Made by a program: the position numbers and the translations under genes
Part shown: positions 1 to 8,031 of the stretch, piece by piece
How the letters are laid out: the number at the start of each line of letters is the position of its first letter
Position numbering within the stretch: position 1 is the stretch's first letter
NCBI GenBank assembly: GCA_963757805.1
Contig: CAVWSM010000006.1
Span: 992,001-1,056,000, forward strand
From: CAVWSM01 sp963757805
Lineage (GTDB): Bacteria > Actinomycetota > Actinomycetes > Jiangellales > Jiangellaceae
Reading direction: 5' to 3'
DNA length: 64,000 nt
The notes under the pieces: generated by a model
Told to the model about the DNA's origin: nothing
The model's input: only the letters and a program-made list of their open reading frames with translations
Databases searched by the model: none

Positions 1-491
1 GCGCACGACCAGAGGAACGCCGCCGGATCGTCATCGTCGACGACGGTGGGGTCGCGCCAGATCTCGTACAACCCCGCCATCGCCAGCACCCCGCCGTCGC
101 GCGGGCGGATGAAGAAGGGCTGCTTGCGGCCTCGTGTCTCGCCGTACCACTCGAAGTAGCCATCGGCCGGCAGGAGGCAGCGACGCACCGCAAAGGCACG
201 CTTGAACGCCGGCTTGTCCTGCACCGACTCCATGCGCGCGTTGATGAGCCGGCTGCCGATGGAGGCGTCCTTGGCCCAGGAGGGGACCAGTCCCCACCGT
301 ACGACGGTGAGGCGGCGCTGTGCGGGAGCAGAGCGATCCTCGCGCGGTGGCCGCGCGACAACGGCGTACACATCCTTGGTCGGCGCCACGTTGTAATCCG
401 GCGCGAGGCGCTCGCGTACGTCGATCCGGTCGACCTCGAACTCCTCGGCGAGGTCGTCTGGGTCGCGGCTCGCTGCATACCTCCCGCACAT
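1..491 (-). CDS. SOS response-associated peptidase (SRAP/YedK family), 3' end outside window
   Basis: The reading frame from ATG at 491 begins MCGRYA, the invariant start of SRAP proteins, whose Cys2 becomes the catalytic and DNA-crosslinking residue after Met removal. Further family marks follow: NVAPT, the WGLVPSWA block, INARMES and the DGYFEWY block with the active-site Glu. SRAP proteins covalently shield abasic sites in single-stranded DNA. About 163 codons are visible of a usual 220-250, and the gene runs off the left edge. It is divergent from the DoxX gene. The start is fixed by the obligatory Cys2, so an overlapping GTG at 489 in another frame is not the start. Confidence 0.93.
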   Translation of the reverse strand, partial: MCGRYAASRDPDDLAEEFEVDRIDVRERLAPDYNVAPTKDVYAVVARPPREDRSAPAQRRLTVVRWGLVPSWAKDASIGSRLINARMESVQDKPAFKRAFAVRRCLLPADGYFEWYGETRGRKQPFFIRPRDGGVLAMAGLYEIWRDPTVVDDDDPAAFLWSC

Positions 492-578
492 GCCGACCAC
501 TCTGCCAGCAGAAACGAAGGCACTCTCTCGACCGAGTCGCATCGCTCGAACGGCTCGAATCGTGGTAACCACTACTGC

Positions 579-1130
579 ATGAGTCTCGTTCGCCTGGTCG
601 CGCGGCCCATGATCGCCTCGTCGTTCGTGTGGGCGGGGGTCAAGAACCTGCAGCGCCCCGGCCCGCAAGCAGCCAAGTCGGAGCCGATCGCCGAACGCGT
701 CAGGCCCGTCCTGGAGAAGTCCCCGGTGCCGATCCCGACCGACACCAAGTCGCTCGTCCGCGTCAACGCCGGCATCCAGGTGGCTGCCGGCGCGATGCTC
801 GCGCTCGGCTGGTTCCCGAGGGCGGCGGCGCTCGTGCTGGCCGGCTCGATGGTGCCGACGACGCTCGCCGAGCACGCCTTCTGGGAGTCCGACAGCGTGT
901 CCGAGCGCAAGACCCAGCTCACGCAGTTCCTGAAGGACGTCTCGCTCGCCGGTGGGCTGCTCATCGCCGGCTTCGACACCGCCGGCAAACCTGGCCTCGC
1001 CTGGCGCGCCAGGCACGCGACTGTCGACGCGAAGCGGGCCGCCAGGATGGCCCGCCGCGAGGCAGCGTTCGCAAGTCGGGCGGCCCGCGCGCAGGTGGCC
1101 CAGAAAGCGCACGAGCTCGTCACCCGCTGA
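579..1130 (+). CDS. DoxX family membrane protein
   Basis: A 183-aa protein beginning MSLVRLVARPMIASSFVW, followed by GVKNLQ. This is the DoxX first helix and loop. Hydrophobic segments lie near residues 8-22, 68-85, 90-108 and 125-140. The C-terminal 40 residues are basic and Ala/Arg-rich and probably cytoplasmic. DoxX proteins are four-helix inner-membrane proteins tied to redox or thiol stress in actinobacteria, and their precise activity varies. The gene lies just upstream of aroA (45-bp gap) on the same strand, so it may be cotranscribed with it. Confidence 0.85.
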   Translation: MSLVRLVARPMIASSFVWAGVKNLQRPGPQAAKSEPIAERVRPVLEKSPVPIPTDTKSLVRVNAGIQVAAGAMLALGWFPRAAALVLAGSMVPTTLAEHAFWESDSVSERKTQLTQFLKDVSLAGGLLIAGFDTAGKPGLAWRARHATVDAKRAARMARREAAFASRAARAQVAQKAHELVTR

Positions 1131-1175
1131 CGCGAGCCCCCCGCCGAGCGACGCGCCCCCACTAGGCTCGAACGC

Positions 1176-2459
1176 GTGACGCACGAGCTGTGGGACGCGC
1201 CGACGGCAACCGGGCCAGTCGACGCGACGGTCGTGTTGCCCGGCTCCAAGTCGGTCACCAACCGCGCACTCGTGCTCGCAGCCCTCGCCGGGTCGCCGAG
1301 CCAGCTGCGACGCCCGCTTCGCGCCCGCGACACGCTGCTCATGGTTGGAGCGCTGCGCGCGCTGGGCGCAACCATCACAGATCACGGCGACGACTGGGTC
1401 GTCACGCCAGGCCGGTCGCAAGGCGATGCCCGGGTCGACTGTGGCCTCGCGGGCACCGTCATGCGGTTCGTCCCGCCCGCAGCGGCCTCGCTGGCGACTG
1501 GCAACGTCACGTTCGACGGCGACCCGCCGGCGCGCGTACGGCCCATGGTCCGCATCCTCGATGCGCTGCGCGCTCTCGGTGCCAGCATCGACGACGGTGG
1601 GCGCGGGTCGCTCCCCTTCGTACTGCATGGCAGCGGGTCACTGCCGGGCGGTGCGGTCACCATCGACGCGTCGGCGTCGTCACAGTTCGTGAGCGGGTTG
1701 CTCCTGGCGGGGACGAGCTACGACAAGGGCCTCACCGTGCACCACGACGGCAAGCCGATCCCGTCACTCCCACACATCGACATGACGGTCGCGTTGCTCC
1801 GCACGGCCGGAGCCGAGGTCGACGACATCGAGCCCAACACCTGGCACGTGGAGCCCGGACCGCTGCGAGGTCTGGACCTGACCATCGAGCCCGACCTGTC
1901 CAACGCCGCGCCATTCCTGGCCGCGGCTCTCGTCACTGGTGGCACCGTCAGGGTTAAAGGCTGGCCACGGAGCACCACCCAGGCCGGGGACGCTTTGCGG
2001 GACCTGCTGGCTCGGATGGGTGCAGACGTGGCTCTCGACGAGGACGCCCTGACAATCCATGGCACCGGTGTCATTCACGGCCTCGACGTCGACCTCCACG
2101 ATGTGGGCGAGCTGACTCCCGTGATCGCCGCATTGGCCGCACTCGCCGAGACACCCAGCCGGCTGCGGGGAATCGCACACCTGCGGGGGCACGAGACCGA
2201 CCGGCTGGCCGCGCTGGCGACCGAGCTCAACAGTCTTGGCGGCGAAGTCACCGAGACCGACGACGGCCTTTCCATCGATCCGCGGCCGCTGCGCGGCGGC
2301 ATGTTCGCGTGCTACGCCGATCACCGCATGGCCCAGGCCGGAGCTGTCCTCGGCCTCGCAGTCCAAGGCGTCCAAGTCCAAGACATCGCTACGACGGGCA
2401 AGACGTTCCCGGACTTTCCCAGCATGTGGGTCGAGCTCGTGGGCGGTCCGATCGCGTGA
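1176..2459 (+). CDS. aroA: 3-phosphoshikimate 1-carboxyvinyltransferase (EPSP synthase)
   Basis: A 427-aa protein of normal family length starting at GTG 1176. It transfers the enolpyruvyl group of PEP to shikimate-3-phosphate, the sixth step of the shikimate pathway, in the cytosol. Visible signatures are PGSKSVTNRALVLAALA near the N-terminus (phosphate-binding Lys/Ser), CGLAGTVMRFVPP, the S-S-Q-F-V-S-G-L-L block, LPHIDMTV, HETDRLAALATELN and DHRMAQAGAVLGL. The stop overlaps the GTG start of rsgA (GTGA, 4 bp), so the two are translationally coupled. No disruption is seen. Confidence 0.97.
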   Translation: MTHELWDAPTATGPVDATVVLPGSKSVTNRALVLAALAGSPSQLRRPLRARDTLLMVGALRALGATITDHGDDWVVTPGRSQGDARVDCGLAGTVMRFVPPAAASLATGNVTFDGDPPARVRPMVRILDALRALGASIDDGGRGSLPFVLHGSGSLPGGAVTIDASASSQFVSGLLLAGTSYDKGLTVHHDGKPIPSLPHIDMTVALLRTAGAEVDDIEPNTWHVEPGPLRGLDLTIEPDLSNAAPFLAAALVTGGTVRVKGWPRSTTQAGDALRDLLARMGADVALDEDALTIHGTGVIHGLDVDLHDVGELTPVIAALAALAETPSRLRGIAHLRGHETDRLAALATELNSLGGEVTETDDGLSIDPRPLRGGMFACYADHRMAQAGAVLGLAVQGVQVQDIATTGKTFPDFPSMWVELVGGPIA

Positions 2460-3464
2460 GCCAGGAGCGGTACGAGCGGCACGAGGACCGGGTCCGCATC
2501 CGGCCGCAGCGCGGCAAGTCTCGCCCCCGCACCAAGGAGCGCCCCGCGCACGAGGAGGCGGCGTCCGGCGTCGTCATCGCGGTCGACCGCGGCCGCTACA
2601 CCTGCCTCGTCGACGGCGAGCTCGTGACGGCCATGACGGCTCGCGAGCTCGGCCGCAAGGGCGTCGTCGTAGGCGACCGCGTCGCGCTTGTCGGCGACGT
2701 GTCGGGCGCTGCCGGCAGCCTCGCACGGGTCGTCCGGGTCGAGAAGCGCCGCACGGTCCTGCGACGCACGGCCGATGACTCCGACCCGGTCGAGCGTGTC
2801 ATCGTCGCCAACGCCGACCAGCTCGTGATCGTCACGTCACTCGCCGAGCCGGAGCCACGACCGAGGCTGATCGACCGGTCCCTGGTCGCGGCCTACGACG
2901 CCGGCCTGGATCCGCTGCTCTGCCTGACCAAGGCCGACCTGGCCGACCCGGAACCGCTGCTCGCGACCTACCGGCCGCTGGGCGTGCCGTACGTCGTCAC
3001 GCAGCACGACCTCGATCCCGACGCGCTTCGCGGCTACCTGATCAATCGGGTCAGCGTGCTGGTCGGGCACAGCGGGGTCGGCAAGTCCACGCTTGTCAAC
3101 ATCCTGGTGCCGGGCGCCGACCGGGCCATCGGGGAGGTCAACCTGGTCACCGGGCGGGGCCGGCACACCTCGACGAGCGCAATCGCGCTGCAGCTGCCCG
3201 AGGGAGGCTGGGTCATCGACACCCCGGGGATCCGGTCGTTCGGGCTCGCGCACGTCGAACCCGCGCAATTGATCCAGGGCATTCCCCGATCTGTACGAGA
3301 TCACCAAGTCGTACGACGGCGGCTGCCCACGCGGCTGCACCCACGCGGCGGGCGAGCCCGAGTGCGCCCTCGACGAGGCCGTCGCGGCCGGGGTGCTCGA
3401 TGCGGCGCGCGTGGCGTCGTACCGGAGGCTGCTCGCCAGCCGGGAGCGGGCACCGGGCGACTGA
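2456..3464 (+). CDS. rsgA: Ribosome small subunit-dependent GTPase A, one frameshift near the 3' end
   Basis: This is a circularly permuted GTPase that aids late 30S maturation. It has an OB-like N-terminal domain, then NKxD-type TKADL, the P-loop GHSGVGKST and DTPGIRSFG. The start at GTG 2456 overlaps aroA. After AHVEPAQLIQ the frame changes: an extra G in the GGG at 3277-3279 shifts it. The +1 frame continues FPDLYEITKSYDGG and then the zinc knuckle (C-x3-C-x-H-x6-C), ending at TGA 3462-3464. The length of 1009 bp fits exactly one inserted base in a 335-codon gene. In a housekeeping gene this is probably a sequencing indel rather than inactivation. Confidence 0.9.
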
Positions 3465-3467
3465 GGG

Positions 3468-3940
3468 TCAGCCCGTGGGGTTCCAGACTGCCGTCGAACC
3501 AGCCTCGCCGGTGACGATGACAAACCCGATCGCGATCACCGCCGCGGCCGCGGCCAACCAGCCCAAGCACCGTAGCGGCCACCGCGGCGTCCCTGCGCGG
3601 TGGGCGATGAAGAACGCGACGTAGGCGACCCACATGATCGAAACCGGAATGATGACCCGGTCGCCCCACATCTCGTGGTCGTTGACCTTTTCGAGGGCCG
3701 TCGCCGCCCAGCTGGTCTGACTCGATGAGCGAGCGCTTGAAGTTGTAGCCGGCTTGGGTCGTCGAGCGGGACCAGGACGAGGGCGACCGTGGTCAGCCCC
3801 AGCACCAGCCAGCCGTAGGTGTCTCGCCAGCGTGGCACCAGCGCCATGGCGAGCACGCCGAGCGCAGCAAGCGGGACAAGCACCACCGTGGCATGCACCA
3901 GGAGGACGTGCACCGGCAGATCGCGGAAGGTGTCGAGCAT
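3468..3940 (-). pseudogene. DUF2231-type membrane protein, frameshifted
   Basis: From ATG 3940 the frame reads MLDTFRDLPVHVLLVHATVV and continues through two helices to LVLVPL. The middle (about 3710-3770) has lost frame. The C-terminal half reappears in another frame as TALEKVNDHEMWGDRV, then a helix ending WLAAAAAVIAIGFVIV, and stops at 3468. The PVHxLxVHxxVVLxP opening and the later HEMWGD element are typical of the DUF2231 group of four-helix membrane proteins of unknown function. The gene converges on rsgA with only 3 bp between stops. Confidence 0.6.
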
Positions 3941-4102
3941 GAGTCGCACCGCCTGTCCTTCGCAGACCAAACGCAACCAAGGCGAGACCAATAGTGGCGC
4001 ACGACAGGCGTGATTGTGCGGCAACAGTGCATATTCTCGGTCGCACTCGCCTCCACACCAAAGAACGGTGCGTCGGCTCGCCGCTCATATACGCTCCGCA
4101 TC

Positions 4103-4891
4103 ATGCCCCGCCCAGTGTCGTTCGACGACGATCTCCGCCTCGCGCACCTGCTTGCCGACGACGCGGACTCCTTGACCATGTCCCGGTTCAAGGCCCTCGA
4201 CCTGCGGGTCGAGACCAAGCCGGACGACACGCCGGTGACCGACGCCGACCGGCGGGTCGAGGAGGTGCTGCGGTCCACGCTGAGCCGGGCGCGGGCGCGG
4301 GACGCCGTGGTCGGTGAGGAGTTCGCGCCGAGCGGGTGGGGGCCGCGGCGATGGGTGATCGACCCGATCGATGGTACGAAGAACTTCCTGCGCGGCGTCC
4401 CAGTGTGGGCCACACTCATCGGGCTCGTCGTCGACGGTGAGGCAGTCGTCGGCGTCGTCTCCGCACCCTCGCTCGGTCGCCGCTGGTGGGCCGCAAAGGG
4501 CACCGGGGCGTGGGTGGGCAAGAGCCTGGCGAAAGCCACTCGCTGCACCGTCTCGGGGGTGGCCGACCTCAAAGACGCGTCGCTGTCGTACTCATCGCTC
4601 GATGAATGGGAGGCCGTCGACAAGAAGAAGGCCTTCCTCTCGCTGCTGGGCGACTGCTGGCGAACGCGTGCGTACGGCGACTTCTGGTCGTACGTGCTGC
4701 TCGCCGAAGGGGCCGTCGACATCGCTGCAGAGCCCGAGCTTGCGCTGCACGACATGGCGGCGCTGGTTCCTATCGTCACAGAGGCGGGCGGCCGGTTCAC
4801 CGACGTCGACGGCACGCCAGGACCGTTTGGGCGGGGGGCCGTGGCCACCAACGGCTTGCTGCATGACGAGGTGCTCGCGCGGCTGGTGTGA
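4103..4891 (+). CDS. hisN: Inositol monophosphatase family protein, probable histidinol-phosphatase
   Basis: A 262-aa protein from ATG 4103. The Mg-dependent IMPase signatures are present: GEEF (first metal Glu), DPIDGTKNF (second metal motif) and the C-terminal LHDMAALVPIVTEAGG corresponding to the W-D-x-A-A motif, with LHD replacing the usual WD. The actinobacterial HisN branch dephosphorylates histidinol-phosphate in histidine biosynthesis. The assignment rests on the compact length and on the aroA-rsgA-hisN neighbourhood, which is common in actinobacteria. The open frame extends upstream to 4010, but the ATG matches family starts. Confidence 0.85.
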   Translation: MPRPVSFDDDLRLAHLLADDADSLTMSRFKALDLRVETKPDDTPVTDADRRVEEVLRSTLSRARARDAVVGEEFAPSGWGPRRWVIDPIDGTKNFLRGVPVWATLIGLVVDGEAVVGVVSAPSLGRRWWAAKGTGAWVGKSLAKATRCTVSGVADLKDASLSYSSLDEWEAVDKKKAFLSLLGDCWRTRAYGDFWSYVLLAEGAVDIAAEPELALHDMAALVPIVTEAGGRFTDVDGTPGPFGRGAVATNGLLHDEVLARLV

Positions 4892-4904
4892 CGGAGACGG
4901 AGGC

Positions 4905-5217
4905 CTACTCCTCATCGAGTGTGACGTCGCGCTCCGCACCGGTGTCGAAGAACGCGTCAAGGTAGTCGTCGGGGTCGAGGTCGCTGTCGCGGGCGAGCGC
5001 GAACACCTCGGCGCCCTGGCCCGGTGGGCCGTTAATCACGAAAACCTGGGCGAAACCCAGGAAGGTCGAGCCGTCCTCCTCGGCGTACTCCTCAGCATCC
5101 TGCTCAGCCATCATGCACGGCCGCGTCGAAGTCACGCGCCTCCCAGATGGTGATGCGCTCCACGAAACTGTTGGTGTCCTCCCAGTGGAAGATGCACCGC
5201 ACGCCGAACCAGTGCAT
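4905..5217 (-). pseudogene. DUF4288-like small protein, single frameshift
   Basis: From ATG 5217 (or GTG 5238) the frame reads MHWFGVRCIFHWED, then ERITIWEARDFDAAV, and runs into a stop near 5110. The neighbouring frame continues AEQDAEEYAEEDGSTFLGFAQ, then EVFALARDSDLDPDDYLDAFFDTG, ending at 4905. Joined, it is about 104 aa and matches the layout of DUF4288-type small proteins (WFGVRC, E-R-I-T-hydrophobic, A-E-x-E-A-x-x-Y). The length of 313 bp fits one extra base near 5105-5115. Function unknown. Convergent with hisN. Confidence 0.55.
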
Positions 5218-5272
5218 CGCCGATCCGTTGACGGTCACAGCGTGACGCTACCGCCAGTCCTACGGTTATCGC

Positions 5273-6534
5273 CTACTCGGCACTGACGATCGGGGTGCCA
5301 GGTCGCGTACCGCGTACGAGATATGCGGTGACTGAGTTGGCCACCGCCACTGTGGGCACCGCGATCACCGCGCCAAGGATGCCCGCGATCAATGACCCCA
5401 CGGCGATGGACAGCACTACCGCGAGGGGATGGATGCGCACCAGGCGCCCGATGATGAGCGGCTGCAGAAGGTGACTCTCGATCTGCTGCACGGCGACGAT
5501 TCCTGCGAGCACGATAAGGGCGATGATCGGCCCTTGTGTCACGAGAGCGACGAGCACCCCCAGTGCGCCAGTGACGAACGCGCCGACGACGGGGACGAAC
5601 GCGCCGAAGAAGACGAGCACGCCCAGCGGGAACGCGAGTGGAACTCGCAGGATCACGAGCAGCAGCGTGATGAAGAAGAAGTCGATGAACGCCACCGCGA
5701 GCGTGGCCCGTACGTATCCCTGCAAAGTTCGCCACGCAACGTCACCCGCCCCTTGAACCCGCGTGCTTGACCCGCTGCGGGAAGAGGTTGACAACCCAAC
5801 GCCAGATGCGCTCGCCGTCAAAGAGAAAGAAGAAGAGCGTGAACAGACCGAGCAGGATCCCGGTCAACGACCTCCGCCGCGGCGGTCGCCGCGCCGATCG
5901 CGCCGCTTGTCAGCCGGTCGGAGTTGTCGCTGATGGTCTGTTCAGCACGCTCGACGAAGTTGTCGAGCGTCTCCTCCTGGATGCCGAGCGGCCCGTTGAT
6001 GAGCCAGTCGCGGATCTCGCCGACGCCATCCTCTGCACTGTCCGCGACGTCGGAGAAACCCGAGCCGATCTGCCCGCCGGCCACCGACAGCGTGCCGACC
6101 ACGAAGACAAGAAACCCGACGAACACCGTGGCCGCCGCCGCCGAGCGTCCGAAGCCCACTCCGTACAGCCGTCTCACGAGCGGGCGCAACCCGGCCGCGA
6201 TGAACAACGCCGCGATCACCGGGAAAACGACGACACGCACGCTCCAGAGGAACTGGATGCTGAAGTAGACCGCCACCCCGATGATGACGAGCCGCCAAGC
6301 CCACTCGGCTGCAGATCGGATGGCGCCCGGGACGGGATGCCCGTCCTGCTGCGGCTCCTCGGCCGAGGCGTCCGGCTCCACGTCGTCGGCACGTGCGGCA
6401 ACAGCGTCCACCTCAGCAGGCGACGTTGGACTGTCGCCAACCGTGCGAGCGAGCTCGGTCTCGCGCGCGGCGTCGAGCCGCGCGCGCATGTCACGCAGCC
6501 GCGCGGACCACGCCCGTCTCGGCGCCCCGTTCAC
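5273..6534 (-). pseudogene. AI-2E family transporter (YdiK/PerM-like), two frameshifts
   Basis: GTG 6534 starts an acidic cytoplasmic leader, followed by helices such as RLVIIGVAVYFSIQFLWSV and a long periplasmic loop. Around 5865 the frame shifts to one encoding LTGILLGLFTLFFFLFDGER and VNLFPQRV. Around 5750 it shifts again to GDVAWRTLQGYVRATLAV, then the two conserved C-terminal helices with PLAFPLGVLVFFGAFVPVVG and the HPLAVVLS element, ending at 5273. This is the standard AI-2E exporter/PerM fold (about 400 aa); substrates are not certain. The shifted segments align end to end with no missing domain, so sequencing error is as likely as decay. Confidence 0.75.
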
Positions 6535-6623
6535 GCCGCCAGCCTGGCATATCGGGTGGGCGTTCGGGCGCGCAGCGTGACAGTCTCTAGGGGTATTCGC
6601 CCGACGATCGACGGAGGTCCACC

Positions 6624-6806
6624 ATGGCTGCGCCGGAGCCGAAAGAGCCCGCGGACGACATCAAGGCTCGGTTCCGCGAGGCTCTCGAACGCAAGCAGCA
6701 GGCGGGACGCAACGCAGGTCGCGGCCCTTCGGAAGGCGACTCCAAGGCGCACGACGCACACGGCCCCGCGACGCACAAGCGGGAGTTCCGCCGCAAGAGC
6801 GGTTAA
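6624..6806 (+). CDS. DUF5302 small protein
   Basis: A 60-aa charged protein starting MAAPEPKEPADDIKARFREA and ending KREFRRKSG. The FREALERKQ segment and the HxAHGPA-x-x-KR-x-FRRKSG tail are the hallmarks of the actinobacterial DUF5302 family. No membrane segment is present. A GGAGG sequence (in cggaggtcc) lies 8 bp before the ATG. Function unknown. It is divergent from the AI-2E gene. Confidence 0.85.
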   Translation: MAAPEPKEPADDIKARFREALERKQQAGRNAGRGPSEGDSKAHDAHGPATHKREFRRKSG

Positions 6807-6818
6807 GGGCCGACCATC

Positions 6819-8031
6819 GTGGCCAGCGCGCAAGCGGCGGGGGATGGCCGTCCACGATCAGGGCTCCGATGGGCCGCCTTTGGCGTGCTCGCACTGCTTG
6901 GCCGCGGTGCTGCTGCTCGCCGCTCTGACGGCGAGGTTTGCGCGTAGCGAGCTGCTCGACACCGACCGCTACGTGGAGACTGTTGCTCCGCTCGCCAACA
7001 ACCCGGCGATCCAGGCCCAGCTCGCCGATACGGTCACCACGCAGATCATGGACCGCGTCGACATCGGCGCGATCACCGAGCAAGTGGCGCAGGCGATCAG
7101 CCGCGAGCGGCTCTCCGACCTGGTCGCCGGGCTGGAGCCGCTGATCGCCAACCAGGTCCAGCAGGTGGTCCACAACGTTGTCTTGCAGGTCGCGCAGTCT
7201 GAGCAATTCGCCACCATGTGGGAGAACGCAAACCGGGCCGCTCACCGAGTCCTGGTGACCGCTCTGACCGGACGCGAGGGAGCCATTTCGGTCGAGAAAG
7301 GCACGGTGACGCTCGACCTTGGACCGGTCGTCGAGGAGGCCAAACAGCGGCTCGCCGATCGTGGCTTCGACTTCGCGAGTCGGATCCCGGCGCTCAACGC
7401 TACGTTCGTGCTGCTGCAGTCCGACGACCTTGCACGCGCCCAGAAGGTGACCGACCGGCTCGACCGGTGGTCGACCTGGCTGCCTTGGGTCACGTTGGCT
7501 GTCACTGCGTGCGCAGTTTTCGTCGCTCCCAACCGTCGCCGCGGGTTACTCATCATGGGCCTCACGGTCGCCATCACGATGGCGTTGGTCGGGGTCGCAC
7601 TGACCGTCGCGCGGAGCCGTTATCTGGCTGCCGTACCCGCGGAGACCCTGTCGCAACCGGCTGCCGCGGCCGCCTTCGACATCATCGTCCACCCGCTTCG
7701 CACGACCTTGCGGGCGGTGTTGGCGGTCGGCCTGCTGCTAGCTGTGGGCGCGTTCATCATGGGCCCATCGGGGGTCGCTGTCACCATTCGAAGGTGGTTC
7801 GACCGGGGACTCGATGCAGTACGTGGCGGAGCCAAGGCCGGGCCTGTCGCGGAGTGGGTAGCCCGCTACCGCCGACCGGTCACGCTCGCGATCCTGTTCC
7901 TGGCGGCGCTGGTACTGGCAGTGTGGCCGTACCCGACAGGGGCAGTGGTCCTGTCGACCGCAGCTGTTGCGCTGCTAGCGCTGCTCGCTGTCGCAGCCGT
8001 TGCACGCCCGGCCGAGACAGGCTCCGCGTGA
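6819..8031 (+). CDS. Multi-pass membrane protein of unknown function, frameshifted near the N-terminus
   Basis: The probable start is GTG 6819 (VASAQAAGDGRPRSGLRWAAF). One extra G around 6898 shifts to the main frame at AAVLLLAALTARFARSELLD. The body has a long extracytoplasmic segment with DTDRYVETVAPLANNPAIQ, a conserved middle with repeated V-x-x-A-x-x-x-L units, then four C-terminal helices. The length of 1213 bp fits 403 codons plus one base. A paralogue lies at 20275..21542 with the same layout (TQRYVDTVGPLVESPEVQ). Its 3' end overlaps the convergent acyltransferase gene by 152 bp. Confidence 0.7.

Noticed and set aside
5767..6818. Open frame upstream of the membrane protein at 6819
   Set aside because: It is antisense to the AI-2E gene and crosses DUF5302 in another frame. 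Arg/Asp-rich composition is typical of shadow frames.
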